A DNA stretch of 64,000 bases from Bryoerythrophyllum caledonicum (Eukaryota > Streptophyta > Bryopsida > Pottiales > Pottiaceae), in NCBI GenBank assembly GCA_963971425.1, contig OZ020517.1, forward strand, positions 14,386,501-14,450,500, given 5' to 3'. A program made the position numbers and the translations under genes. The stretch's first letter is position 1. Every line of letters begins with the position of its first letter. Below are positions 1-11,395 of the stretch, in pieces. The notes under the pieces are model-generated. The model searched no databases, was not told the origin of the DNA, and saw only the letters and a list, made by a program, of their open reading frames with translations.

Positions 1-817
1 AAATATAAGAAATAGAGATGCAAAAAAAATCCTAAACCATTGTAAAGGCAAAAGAAGATACACATACAATTTTTAGCATCCTTAAGCTTTTGAGTCACTA
101 GGGTAATAGCTAAAAAACTGAGCTTTTTTGTGCACCTTAATGACGCACCTTATTTGATGCCTTGCGCATGTCCGCTCAATGCGTTGTTAACATAGCACGC
201 TTGGAACACCAATTGCATCTTGATGTTGCTCACAAAGTTGCTGCAAGCTCATCAACCGCCCGCACCCTCGACAGCAGAGCACGCAGTCTCCAGCAATCGC
301 AACTCAAAATACGACTGCGCTGCAACTCCACAAAAAGTCCACAACCTATTGCACCTACGCGTCCTGCATCCTTGCACCCTCACGGCCAAAGAACATAAAT
401 CAATAGCTTTAAAGATCAAAACTAACCGGTCCCACCCCGGAAGACTTTGCTGAACCTCCTGCATGCCGTACCTAATTAGAATTGATGTGTTCTTACCTTC
501 TTGTGTTGCACGTAGAGCGTGCATCTTCCTCAACCTCGTCTCGATGTTGCAAGCAAGGTGAAGAAGAATGAGCAAGGAAGACGACGACCCCGCAAAAACT
601 TTGACTACAACACCGTTCTTGCAATTTAAGGACCTCCGCGTGGCAGCAAAGGGGGTGATGTTGAATTTATGAAGACGCCATTTCCTCCATATGAACGTTT
701 GGGCCATTCTAATCAAGACAAGGATGGACGGCTAGAGTTGAACAACAAATTTATAAAGAGCTCTTTGGAATACATACTTGACATACTACAGACTTTGCCA
801 AATTTGTATAGGGCGTA
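1..817. other. No recognisable gene
   Basis: Several short overlapping open frames exist on both strands, but none resembles a known family or keeps a domain pattern. The final part, just before 818, may already belong to the Gypsy-type relic that follows, because that relic has no visible start. No terminal repeat is seen here. Confidence 0.4.
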
Positions 818-1600
818 GTGTGTCATTACTCATATGCTTTTATGTCGGGGGTAGCGGAATCATGTGAGCACATACTAGTGGCAATCCGTGCACATCATTG
901 CAAGGATCCGCTTCTGCCATGGGAGACTCAGTTGGAGCCCAATTGTTGCAATCGAGAGACCGTGGATGCTCTTGATGCTCCACATCTCTCTATGGATCCT
1001 TCACTCCATCGTTGGCTTACACTATTTAGTGGCAACCACCGGATAAGGGTATTATCCTTGTGGAGCCTTTTGTTGGCTTCGGTTCAGAATTGGCAGTTGT
1101 ATTAGAGGTCGGGCTGAAGGTATAGCGGTACATCCACGTAGATAATGAATTTGAAGCCAATCGGGCTGCTCACCATTACACTCAGCATCTTTTGGTGATG
1201 TATCTAGAGCAGTTTCCCTCTTTTGCAATCCACATTTGTTTTGGCAAGTTGTGACAAGATGTGACGTTGATCAGTGAAGATGATCTACGCCGATTGGATC
1301 ACATGGACTTGGTGATTGCCGGATGGCCTTGCCAAGACCATTCAAAGGCAGGCAGTGGACGCAAATTGTATGATCCACGGTGAAGTTTCTTTGCGGATTT
1401 GCTCAGGCTTATTCAGTGGTGGATTTCTCACTTATCGACGCCAGCAGGGTACATTTTTTAGAATGTATCTCCATTGACGGGCACATGCACAAAGGTGCGT
1501 GAGGATGGTAAATACATTTATTACCTTCTTGGGCCCCCCACATTTGTAGATGCCACAACGTTGGAAGTTACAAGCAAGAACTCGCAATCTCTACTCTCCA
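818..1600 (+). pseudogene. Cytosine-C5 DNA methyltransferase domain relic (retroelement-borne)
   Basis: Translated with one frame change near 1060, the region shows the ordered motifs of C5 methyltransferases. A motif I-like FVGFG lies near 1075, followed by a motif II-like VDNE near 1137-1148. The motif IV catalytic PCQ, in the context AGWPCQDHSKAG, is at 1327-1335. Motif VI ENV is broken at 1459-1467, where the glutamate codon has become TAG (then Asn-Val). Other stops fall near 1123, 1252 and 1381. The expected product would use S-adenosylmethionine to methylate cytosine in DNA, possibly the element's own. Motifs IX and X are absent; sequence after about 1570 no longer fits the family. The upstream stretch (818-1060) is a leader of unknown role in the same element. 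The family assignment rests on motif order and spacing and is fairly secure; activity of this copy is excluded. Confidence 0.75.
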
Positions 1601-1814
1601 CCCTAACTCGCAAAGCTTCACTTGGCAAAGACGTAAAATCAAGGATGTGTGCGGCACTATACGCACACACACACACAATCCTAAGTGGATGGAAAACATC
1701 CACGGATGAATGCGGTGTGCCGCCGTATGTCCCTAAACCCGTAAATTAGTAACAAACTAATCTACGCTAAAACTACGATATGGAGAGGCCCTCGACGCCA
1801 CGTCCCGTGACAGC

Positions 1815-2636
1815 CTTGTCACCACAATTGGAGCCTTTGCCCATTATTAGGTTGGGCTATCATGGTCTTTGGATTTTGATGAGCCGCTTGTCGTTACCCC
1901 ACGTGGAGCCAAATACGTGTCGGAAATGGTGGAATATTTTTGCAAGTGGATCGAGCTTCTGACACTACCGCAAAACTCTTCAGAATTGGTGGCCATGGCA
2001 TTCCTCGACCGGGTGTTGGCTTGTTTTGGAGCCTCAACTGAGTTGTTGAGTGAACATGGGCTTGACTTCCTAGGGGCTTTCAAAGCTTTGTGTACCAAAG
2101 CTTTGATTGACCACTCTACCACTTCTCGGCATCACCCAGAAGCGGACGGTTTGGTGGAGCGTGTGGTTCAGATCGTCAAGCGTGGCCTATGGAAGTATGA
2201 ATGACGTCATGGTTGCCACCATGATTGGAATCTGATGATACAATGGATCGCCATGGAATACAAATTTAGTCAATAAACTTCACTTGCTACTATTAATCCG
2301 TATCACTTGTTGTATGAGGCGGGAGACAATTTTACTGAGTTCTATACGGGAATACTGAGGTCTGATTATAGATTTTAATGATCCAGTCATGTTGACCATG
2401 TGTCTACGTGATTGATTGGAGTTCTTTAAGCAGGCCATGCCAATTGCTTTGTAGAGCTTATCTATTGCTCAATACCATGACACATTGCAGTACGCTTATA
2501 TTCACAACGGCGCCTACCGACCTCAATTGCGGTGTTTCTCTACAGAGGATTACGTTTATTTGCACTGTGAGGCGCCCATGACGTTGAACATCAAGGCTGA
2601 AAGGACTATTCTTTGCGTGAGGATTGTGTTGCCTTA
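1815..2636 (+). pseudogene. Ty3/Gypsy integrase core and C-terminal region relic
   Basis: An open frame at 1869-2204 (111 codons) gives an rve-type integrase core. The first catalytic aspartate lies in LDFDEP near 1872. The block around 2040-2060 has LLSEHG where an aspartate is expected, so the second acidic residue is Glu instead of Asp. The final HPEADGLVERVV near 2125-2165 holds the catalytic glutamate. Beyond the stop at 2204 the family pattern continues in broken frames: a WIAM block near 2245, a SIAQYHDTL-like block near 2460 and a YRPQLR block near 2515. These match the region after the core in Gypsy polyproteins. The integrase zinc finger is missing. The role would have been insertion of element cDNA into the genome. 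Confidence 0.85.
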
Positions 2637-2641
2637 GGCAA

Positions 2642-3458
2642 ATAACCCCTAAAGGACCAAGACATTTTCCCTCAAAATCACTCCAAAACTGCCATTTTTC
2701 AGTGCATTCAACACAAAATGATACAAAATGTTTTTTTCTAAAACTTTAACCGTAGGATCTTGTACTATAGTTGTATAGGAGTGTGTGGTGAAAATTTTGG
2801 TAAGTTGGACTGCACGGATCGAAAGATATCGGCCTTTGAAGTGAGACATAATCTCTTTTTGAGGTCATACTAAACACCTTCAACAAACTTCGACCACCTT
2901 CTATGGCAACTTTTTGCACTACGGGCCGTGATTTTATTATGTAAACTTGAAAAGGATCATGTTAGGCACATGTGCACCAAATTTTAGAAGTAGAAGAGGA
3001 GTAGAAGGTGTCCTAAAAAATCCTTGCAATGCAACTATGTGTTGGAATCAACAACACACTTTATATTTTGCATATATCATATCCTTCTCAAATTTTTGTA
3101 ATTCACAAATCCGTACGGTAGATGCTAAGATCTCAATTTCCTTTCCAAGAGGACATTTTCTTTCTTTTTGAATGGACAAAAACTCGAATTTCTATTGAGT
3201 TTAGAAGTTATTAAAGTTTAGTGACAGTATTTGTGATATGTCACACTAAACTGCTGCACTATTTGTATATGTAAGTGAAAATATATTGTAACTTTTGAAC
3301 CGTAAGTCGGAATTCTACGAAATTTGTGTCTATGGAGAGCTAATCAAAAGTTGTCCATTCAATGAAAATCTCAGAAAATAATGCCTAGAATTGAGAACGT
3401 GGTACCTTACCCAAACTCAAAATGTCCCTCGAGGGGACTTTGGTCCTTTAGGGGTTAA
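2642..3458. mobile_element. TTAA-type MITE-like element with 17-bp terminal inverted repeats
   Basis: The ends are perfect inverted repeats of 17 bp: AACCCCTAAAGGACCAA at 2644-2660 and its reverse complement at 3440-3456. The right side is flanked by TTAA (3455-3458), and the left side has ATAA at the matching place. CCC...GGG ends next to TTAA are the pattern of piggyBac-type elements. No transposase is encoded. The interior (about 780 bp) holds AT-rich sequence with short self-similar stretches around an AACCGTA motif. It sits at the decayed 3' edge of the Gypsy relic. Confidence 0.65.
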
Positions 3459-4535
3459 GGATGGGGCTCTTAGTTACTTCTCCATGCCCTTATTGATTCT
3501 GCAAGGAACAACTTCTTCGACTGGATGCGTACAGTTGTTGCAACGACATCACTATGGAGTTTAGACTTGTTAATATTGTTTGGTTTTAGCTGGTTAGAGG
3601 GGCTCTTTATCAGCTAAGGGGGCACTTGAGGGTGTACCTAACATAGTTGTTTGTTGCTATGTTTTTTGTTTATTTGATGTTGGTTGTGAATTTGGATTTG
3701 TTGTGTTTAGCGATCTTCGTTTACACAATAGATGCCTTAAGAAACCACCAACAGGTGTTGAAGAGAAGAATGTGTTTCTCAGCGCGTTCCATAGGTTTTA
3801 GTCACTTATTGAAAGATGGTATGAGATGAGTATAAAAAATATCAAATAACGGTAATATATATATCATAGTTAGTCATTGTTTGGTATATTTGTTGGTCAT
3901 CCTACCAACTTTCCACTACACTGATTATAATATTTAGTGTATTTGCATTGTATGATTATAAATGCTATAAATTTTTACTCTTGATGGATATTTTTACCAA
4001 CTGTGTTAACAATAATTGTCCTCATTGAATAGTACGGCAGAGATAGTTGTGCTCTCAGTGTAAATCTTTATTGAAAGTGAAAAATTACAACACTTTAAAA
4101 TTAGTGCACATTTACACTTAACATCATAATTAGTGTAGTGCATGTGGCTCCCACACCCCTACAGGATTGCTTAAGGGTATTATAGTTTCATTTGAGACAT
4201 GTCCTCTCATTTCCCCTTGGAGCACCCATCAACCATCTATTTAGAAGAGTATGATAAAGTCTAGTAGGAAGTATTCACGTGGAGATCAACTCTAATGAAA
4301 GACATGATCTAGAATTTTTATACATATCTCAAAAATAACTTGGCGATTCACCTAGACAATGAAAAGAGTCTATCTAAATTTGCATAACAAAGCTCATTCG
4401 ACTACAAAGCGACCCGAGCGAGCACTGCTACAACGAGTAGCAAGTGAGGTCACGTCACTACGCGGCGTGACACTCTTGTCTACAACAAGGCCATCCACCA
4501 ACCAGACACATGAAATGTACTTATATCGAGATATT
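3459..4535. other. No recognisable gene
   Basis: AT-rich sequence with short frames only. A purine-rich AAGGGGGCACTTGAGGGTG stretch near 3618 could be the 3' end or a polypurine tract of the Gypsy relic, but no LTR pair can be shown. Confidence 0.35.
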
Positions 4536-4632
4536 GGGAAATCTGGTGGCATTTCACAAACTTTGGTGGAGAAGCACGTCTCTAACATCTACGGGGCCTT
4601 AGACAAGTTTGTGAAATGCCGCCAAAGTTTCC
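4536..4632. repeat. Long imperfect hairpin (28-bp arms, 41-nt loop)
   Basis: The arms at 4536-4563 and 4605-4632 are inverted repeats of 28 bp with about three mismatches; the 16-bp core GGCATTTCACAAACTT / AAGTTTGTGAAATGCC is perfect. The size fits a plant small-RNA precursor stem or a remnant of a small foldback element. No mature small RNA can be assigned from sequence alone. Confidence 0.6.
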
Positions 4633-5163
4633 GACATGTGGATTTATACCGTGGTTTATAAGTTGTTGTATACTTTCGAAACATACTTGTGTTTAGAATT
4701 GCAATAATTATAATTTGAAAGGTAGGGAAGTACATGCGATATTGTATGTATTCAGTGTCCGTTGAGCCAATCACAAGCGGCCAAGCCACATGTGGTTTGG
4801 TTTTCCCTGCCTCGCCGGTCCTGGCGGGGTCGTTTGGGTTTTTCTGTTTCCTTCCCCCTTCTTTGCAGTAAAGGTCCTCCTTGCTTGTGTCAAAAAAACC
4901 AAAAAAAAAACTATGATTATAATATGCAAAAATTAAATCAATGAGAAGAGATTGCAGAGAAAGAAAAGGTAACTTCTATAAATAGATATAAAGTTGTTTA
5001 GTTAGAAGACAGATATTTCAAGCACTTTCCACTATTTTTAATGGGTACATCAACCACCTGTATCATGGCCTTTTAAAGTCACGGGTGCCGATGAGAACAG
5101 TGACGCTCTGGGGATACTGTATGCATTTTTATTTTTATTTTTTTGGCACAAGAAAAGCAAACT
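4633..5163. other. No recognisable gene; A-rich tract
   Basis: A stretch near 4780-4920 ends in an A-rich tail (AAAAAAACC then A10) and resembles the 3' end of a retroposed sequence, but no internal polymerase III boxes are seen. T-rich tract near 5125-5145. Confidence 0.3.
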
Positions 5164-7269
5164 TTACATGCAAAGAAGAATACTGAATGCATATTTCATC
5201 ACCAAGGAATGAACGTACCCACTGAACTGGAATATCCGAACAGTTGGAATATGCAGAACGAAGCACGCTGCCGGTGGATCAATGATATTTACGTCGTCAA
5301 CCAGTTTCCCTGGAAGCGACAATTCATCAAGGACAAGAAAAGGAATGCTAATATAACTACCATCGTCATAAAAAGCACCAGAGCAGGTGGCACAGGCCTC
5401 GATTTGGGGGCCGAAGGCGCTATTCTTGATCGTCTCCAAGTTTTCCAAGAGATTGGGATCCTTTTTATAACGACAAAGAACTGGGAGCTGCAAAGAACGA
5501 GGAGCCAAGTTGACGATGTGCACAGCACTGCGCCTCGGTTGACTTCCCGCTGTACAGTACCTGAAAGGCCACGGTATCATCCTCGCAGAATTCCTGCGAT
5601 TCTCACACCTTCCTTGCATCTCAGTCGACACTCTCTAGATCAGAAACTGCAGATAATCCGGTGTTTCTAGTCGCACACACGTAAAGAAATCCCAATCCAG
5701 GCCTCCAGGTGATGACGAAGTGAAATGCTGTTCCGAGGGCGATAGCATTCCCATGATTGAGAGAGAGAGACTCTGGGGTTCAGGGTCGTTAGGATCTGTG
5801 GCGATCTGCAGCAGTATATTCGGGCTTCTTTCTTTGGCAGAAGATTAGGCTCAAGCTGCTTCTTCCTCCCGTCGACTGGGAACCGGGCGATGATGAAAGT
5901 TGCGGTGGACGTGCCAGTCAAATATTCTATTCCAGTTGCGCTCAAAGATTCCTCGTGAAATATCTCACCTGTGACTCGCTCCGGTCTTTGTAGATGCCAA
6001 GCTCCTCAGTTGCGGTTCATAAAAGAGAGCTGAGAAAATTCAGGAGACTTGGAGCGCTTCACCGCTAAGTCCTAAACTTATGGCAGCGATGTGCACGTTG
6101 GATGATGTGCGTGGTGTTGGTCTAAAAGACAGATATCACATGTGGAAGATATCGTCTACTATCCTCGAGTCATCTGCCCTAGTAGATATTTCATTCAACG
6201 TGGAGTTTCTAGCGCTTCATGCGTGGATACATCTCATGTGAGCAGAAAATGTTGTGCTCACCAGCTGGCTATCACTCTGTCGATTGTGCGTATGTTTGTG
6301 TGTGCTGAATTTTTTCTGGTCCGATCTAACTGAATTCGTCAGGAGAAGAATGAAGGAACTTAAACCGAATGCTTTGTTGAGCTGCAAAATATCTTCAAGG
6401 CATGGAAACTCATACATAACCTTGCATCGTACCATCTTCGAAGGGTTTCAAACAGGGCTCAACTATTTATTCACTTTCCACGAAATCTTTTCCAGTTTAA
6501 ATCTTAACCGGCTGGACACTTGATTGCCTAACTCCACATTCGGTGACGTTGATGGAAGACGAAGGCTGAATAGAATTTGAGCAACAGGACCTAACATGCG
6601 CAAGAATAGTGCAAAAATTACCATCAAAACATTATATTGTGCAGTGTTCTTGCGCATAATAAGCCCTGTTTCGGTACCCGTGATCAGAGAACTAATGGTC
6701 ATAATCGCATGTTGATAACCAATCACATGCTTATTAGCAAGAGGGCGGCATGCTTTGTTCAAGTGGAGTAAGTACATCGTAACTATTTGATTTGTAGACC
6801 AATAAAAAACCTTACTACCTACTTTCATGACAATTTGCGAAACAGAAGTGGGTTGATCTTGAGCACTATTAAGTTCTTTTGCCTCTTAACATGCCACAGT
6901 GGCCAATTTTGGCTGCATTGAGTTTATAAAGTTAAGACTCGATGCACACTGAATGCAGCTCTCATTGTCGTTTGAAGGCTCAGGCTCTCTGATCCATGGA
7001 TTCCTGCAAAGGAGAAACATCAAGCAGTACTCATCAAACCAATTAAAGGTACACATGCACAGGGCAACGTCGACATTGGCCATGTACTTGTCAATATCTG
7101 ATTTATTCAAAGCTAGTCGCTTCTGTTTGTAAGACTTCTCGCTGTAATTCAACTTCACATATGTTCTCCTACTCAGCATGACATAGTACTCTTCAGACAA
7201 CTCCTTCCACATGCTCTTCGAGAATGTTATTTTACCGATTTCTTCCATTTCCATTATTATTCCACGCAC
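5164..7269 (-). other. Unrecognised minus-strand coding potential
   Basis: Minus-strand frames at 5164-5631 (155 codons), 6463-6828 (121 codons) and 6886-7269 (127 codons) have a composition more gene-like than the surrounding DNA. Plausible splice sites exist: an acceptor TTTCTCCTTTGCAG reading into frame near 7000, and a donor-like GTGAGT near 7400. The 6463-6828 frame has two hydrophobic stretches that could be membrane segments. I do not recognise any of these peptides, and no continuous spliced model could be built. It may be an unknown small gene or a decayed one. Confidence 0.2.
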
Positions 7270-7534
7270 TCCGAAGTTGTGCTCTTGTTCAGCGTCTTTT
7301 CTTTGTAGAATCTATCAAGTAAACTGTGACAAAGGAATTAAAAGGTAACAAGCAATATATAATCACCCAATAACGACGATACTCTCTCTTTGACTCACCA
7401 TTCTCGTCCTTAAATTCTTAAATGGCAGCTTCCTGAAGGTCTTCTTCTACTGACGTCTTTTCTTTGAAGAAAACAACTAATTTGCTTTTGCATCCCCTCA
7501 TGCTTTGAGAGCCAGATTTGCTTTTGCATCTGGA

Positions 7535-7754
7535 TTAACCCTTCAAGGACGAGCAAACCCAGACTCGACGGCCATAGCTATTTTCAGAGAGTAGTAGCAA
7601 GTGCCTCACAGTAGGGTTGTCCAAATCAACCCTGCAATCCTCGTGTGTCCTCATTTCGTAGTTTGGTTTTGGCTGGCTGAATTGAATTGTGGCCGTTTAC
7701 AATTCAGCCGTATCCTTGGCTGGCCATGGCGGCCCATAGTTCTTAAAGGGTTAA
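7535..7754. mobile_element. TTAA-flanked MITE (220 bp)
   Basis: The sequence is bounded by TTAA at 7535-7538 and 7751-7754, with CCCTTCAAGGACGAGCAAAC inside the left end and CTTAAAGGG at the right end. The left end is nearly the same as that of the element at 9223. The interior differs from the 9223/29824 pair, so it is a separate subfamily. No coding capacity. The inverted match at the ends is only about nine bases, so the boundaries are less certain than for the other copies. Confidence 0.5.
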
Positions 7755-8239
7755 TTGAATAGCAATGGGGCTCGTTCAAACCAAAACGTTTGGTGCTCTC
7801 TATCCGAGTGTTATCAATTGAAAATTGCTTAGTCAAGATACCCAGTTTTGTGTCTCCGGACACAGTCCTGTGCTATTGCAATTTTTGTTCGTTCTTTGTT
7901 AAATTTCATCACAAATTACAATCAAAGGAAGATATTACAGTGACTAGCAAAAGTTCTTGGCACCCATCATAAAAGTGAAAATTGAACAATATCTTATACA
8001 CTAATGACAATTAATTGGTGAGATTTAACATGGATAACACATTTGCCGTGAGGAATAAATCATTATAATCTCATAAAAACAAAATTACATCAAAATGAGA
8101 AATCAAAAGAAGTGTGCAATGCTCATGGCCAAGAACTATTATTGATTTTATGTAAAGTTAATATGAAAATACGAAGTTAACTTAAGGAAACTACATGTAA
8201 TAAAACTGAAAGCTTGTAAATAGTAGATGACTGATCATC
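7755..8239. other. No recognisable gene
   Basis: AT-rich sequence between a MITE and the transposase relic. No terminal inverted repeat of the transposase element could be identified here. Confidence 0.3.
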
Positions 8240-8905
8240 CACAAGTCTATTGATGTGTATACCACCCTTACCTTCAAAAGATCAACTACCATTTCAGGCG
8301 TTGTAAGGATGAGTTTATGTACAAATTCTACTTCAATACCATACCAAATAATTTGGAGTTTCTCCCACAGGTCATCTTTACTTGTTGAGGATGCATCAAA
8401 TAATCTTAAGCATCTATCTACTTCATTTCATAAATGCTCGATAGGATTTAGATTTGCAGATTGTGGTGGCTACTTCATTATAAAAAAACTAGTGCCACCC
8501 TAACCATTGTTGCACAAAACTTGATGTATGCTTCAAGTCATTATCAAATTGGAAGATCACTTTTGCTTCATCAATATCCTATATTATAAAATCATTCAAT
8601 AACCGAGAATCCAAAATATCAAGAGAGACTTGCCAATTCATGACATGCTTCCAATCATCTAATCCACAATCTTTTCCTTTGAGCTTTTGCCCATCACACT
8701 CTAAGCGCTCTTGAGTCTTGACACCTAAAACCTTGGTGTATAGACCTTGAATCAGCTTGCAACTAAGAATTTACAACAGTTGCATTTTCTAATTTTGGCC
8801 CATCAAAAAACCTTACTGAAAGTCTCTCATCACGTATGCTTAGAAGATGTGGCCGTCCTGATTGAAGACGATCATGCACATGTCCATCTTGTTTGGATCA
8901 TGCTA
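8240..8905 (-). pseudogene. Tc1/mariner-type DDE transposase relic
   Basis: Reading the minus strand with several frame changes gives the ordered landmarks of a Tc1/mariner transposase. A GRPHLLSIRDERL linker, as found after the helix-turn-helix, lies near 8830-8865. A block VIFQFDNDLKHTSSFVQQWLG near 8495-8560 carries the second catalytic aspartate. PPQSANLNPIEHL follows near 8435-8470, where the family usually has PDLNPIE, so the last catalytic aspartate has become Asn. A conserved tail (SSTSKDDLWEKLQ, then EFVHKLI) lies near 8330-8400. The first helix-turn-helix is not clear. Cut-and-paste transposition at TA would be the ancestral activity; this copy is dead. Confidence 0.8.
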
Positions 8906-9222
8906 AAATGGCTCCGGCTGTGCTATGAGGCATGTAAAATTGACTTGCTATGAAAGGTTGAGAGAATTCTTGTGACTCAATGCTAGGACCTGTGAATGCT
9001 AATAAAGCTTACAGTATATGACCTCAAAGATCTCTATGCACTTTGAAAACACAAGTGAAAAGGAAAGATATTGGGATCAACAAATCAACATATTTATTTG
9101 GCCACTTGTTGATCTATTAATTTACTACAAAGGAAACGTAACACTAGTATTCCCAAGAGAAACCACTTATTCGTGCACCACATGCTAAAGAATCACCATA
9201 CCAAAATTACACCAAAGATTCA
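8906..9222. other. No recognisable gene
   Basis: AT-rich spacer between the transposase relic and the next MITE. Nothing recognised. Confidence 0.3.
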
Positions 9223-9519
9223 TTAACCCCTTAAGGACGAGCAACCATTTTTGGATTGTTTCGGCACGATAATCTCGATAGCAAACTCTACAGGCCACCT
9301 TTGTAAAAGAATGAAACTATGATAAAGAGGTGGAGGAAGATGGACATCTATTGAGACTGGCGCCACAAAAATTGGTGCAAGCATTGACAAGCTACAATGA
9401 TTTCCGTGAAGTGGTATTGCAATGAAATGTACCTTGTGTGTGTAGATGTTGTTCTGCATGATCTAAAACACTTGTAGATTCTTGCAAGCCAAAAAAGCTC
9501 ATCGGCCTTAAAGGGTTAA
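9223..9519. mobile_element. TTAA-flanked piggyBac-like MITE, copy 1 (297 bp with duplications)
   Basis: TTAA occurs at 9223-9226 and 9516-9519. The ends are imperfect inverted repeats: CCCCTTAAGGACGAGC on the left, and GCTCATCGGCCTTAAAGGG on the right. A second copy of the same family lies at 29824-30105 and shares internal stretches such as GAGGTGGAGGAAGATG and the block near the right end containing ACACTTGTAGAT. No open frame. TTAA plus CCC termini are the signature of piggyBac-type transposition, so mobilisation by an autonomous piggyBac elsewhere is inferred. Confidence 0.75.
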
Positions 9520-9587
9520 AAATTAACTTAAATTTCATGCCAATTGGCTTCATGGCCACTGGCCAAGTACTTATGTGAATAATTGTA

Positions 9588-10647
9588 CAGTGGGGCGACG
9601 CTCAAAATGGCGTTTTTGCATTCCTAGGGAAAGTAATTTCACTGTTGCCAACTTTGACACCTTCCTGAGGCCTGAAAAACTGTTAATATACCATGAAAAT
9701 ATTGGCACAAGATCACCTCTATGTTGAAAATAAGTGTGCCAAATTTCAAGGCAAGAAGATGAGTACAAAAAAAATATTCAAGAGCTACTAACATGTGTAG
9801 CTATGAAAAAAAGTTTTACAGGTGCCAAATTTGACACCCTCACAAGGATTAAAATATATTATTTTTCCCATGGAATTTTTTGGATGAGACCATCTACATG
9901 TTGACTAAATGTGTGAAAAATTTCATGTCCAAAAGATCAAAAAAAAGAAATACAAAATCTACCAACATGTATAGTTGTGAGAAATTTTTATTGCTGCCAA
10001 CTTTCACACCCTCCTAAGGATTGAATTTTTTATTTTTTCTCATGAGTTTTTGACATGGGACCATCTCTATATTGATTACGTGTGTGCTTAATTTCAAGTC
10101 CAAAAGATCCACAAAATAAAAAATTGGGAAAACCATTTCACTACCAATTTTAGCACCCTTTTGGGACTGAATTTTTTTCATTTCACCATGAACTTTTTGG
10201 CACAAGATCATCTCTATGTTGATAACATGCAAGCCAAATTTTAAGGCCAGAGCATGAGTACAAAAATTGACATTCAAAATCTACCAACGAATTTCAATAT
10301 CTTTTTTAATATCCATTTTCTGGCCTGGAAATTTGGAACACGTGTTTTAAACATAGAGGCAATCTTGTGCCAAAAAATTTCACAGTAAATTAAAAAAATT
10401 AGTCCTAGGAAAGGTGTCAAAGTTGGCAATAGTAAATTGCTCACAATTACACATGTTGGTAGATTTCAAGTATCTTTTTTAATAAAAATTACTTGGCCTT
10501 GAAATTGGCACACATGTTATCAACATAGAGATGATCTTGTGCCAATATTTTCATGGTAAAATAAAAAATTTCAGCCCTTGGGAGGCTATTGAAGTTGGCA
10601 AAAGTGAAATTTAAATATGCAACGTCATTTTGAGCGTCACCTCACTG
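9588..10647. mobile_element. Foldback element 1 with Tc1/mariner-like ends and internal tandem repeats
   Basis: The left end CAGTGGGGCGACGCTCAAAATG (from 9588) is matched by its near reverse complement at 10626-10647, and TA flanks both sides (9586-9587 and 10648-10649). This is the TA-CAGTG pattern of Tc1/mariner termini. Between the ends are about four direct copies of a unit of about 150-180 bp, each opening with TGCCAACTTTGACACC-like sequence (9647, 9823, 9995, 10142). About two copies follow in inverted orientation (10300-10620). The whole element can fold back on itself. No protein is encoded. Confidence 0.75.
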
Positions 10648-10649
10648 TA

Positions 10650-11395
10650 CACTGGGGTGACATTCAAATTCGCATTGTTACATTTTAAAATTTCACTTTT
10701 GCCAATTTTGACGCCGTCTTGAGGGCTAAACAATTGTTAGTTTACCATGAAGTATCTGGCACAAGATCATCTCTATGTTGACAACATGTGTGCCAAATTT
10801 GAAAGCCAAGAGATGAATACAAAAAAGATATTCAAAATCTACCAACATGGGGTAGCTGTGAGAAAAGTTCCATAGCTACCAACTTTGACATTCTCCCAAG
10901 GATTGAAAAACATTTATTTGCCCATGGAATTTTTAGCGTGAGACGACCTCCTTGTTGATTACATGTGTGAAAAATTCCAAGTCCAAAAAGACCACACAAT
11001 AAACAATATTCCAAATCTACCAACATGTGCAGCTGTGAGAAACAAACGGGGAAAGCATATTGCCACTTCGAACTTCAACACCCTCCCTAGGGAAAAATGT
11101 CGTTACTTCACCATGAAATTTTTGCACAATGTCACCTCTATGTTGATGACATTTCTAAAACAATTTAATCCCAAAAGATGCATACAAAAAAGATATTCAA
11201 AATCTACCCACATGTGTAACTATGAGAGATGATCATGCGCCATACAGTGATGTGATCAACAGAGAGATGATCTTGTGCCAGATACTTCATGGTAAACTAA
11301 CAATTGTTTAGCCCTCAAGAGGGTATCAAAGTTGGTAGCAGAGTGGACATTATCCCTCGAATTGCAAAACGGCCAAATTGAATATCACCCCATTG
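10650..11395. mobile_element. Foldback element 2, adjacent relative of element 1
   Basis: It begins directly after the TA that closes element 1. The left end CACTGGGGTGACATTCAAATT (from 10650) pairs with the right end AATTGAATATCACCCCATTG (to 11395), followed by TA at 11396-11397. Inside are about three direct units (near 10695, 10880, 11060) and one inverted unit (11230-11340) of the same family as in element 1. The sequence differs enough to be an older or separate copy. Sharing one TA with its neighbour suggests insertion at the end of element 1, or the reverse. Confidence 0.7.

Larger units (their letters stand above)
818..2640 (+). mobile_element. Degenerate Ty3/Gypsy-type retroelement carrying a DNA methyltransferase
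   Basis: This is a decayed piece of an LTR-type polyprotein, read as a cytosine-C5 DNA methyltransferase region (818-about 1600) followed by an integrase core and integrase C-terminal region (about 1815-2636). Reverse transcriptase, RNase H, gag and LTRs are not visible, so the element is truncated. Several in-frame stops and at least two frame changes show that it is dead. A TTAA-type MITE interrupts it or abuts it at 2642. Retrotransposons that captured C5 methyltransferases are documented from charophyte algae and dinoflagellates; that this relic belongs to the charophyte type is an inference from the shared domain pairing. Confidence 0.75.

Noticed and set aside
4780..4920. SINE with A-tail
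   Set aside because: An A-rich tail is present, but no A or B box of a polymerase III promoter and no target-site duplication could be found.
9588..11395. CRISPR-like array
   Set aside because: Units are long, imperfect, partly inverted and enclosed by transposon-type ends; this is a eukaryotic nuclear sequence.
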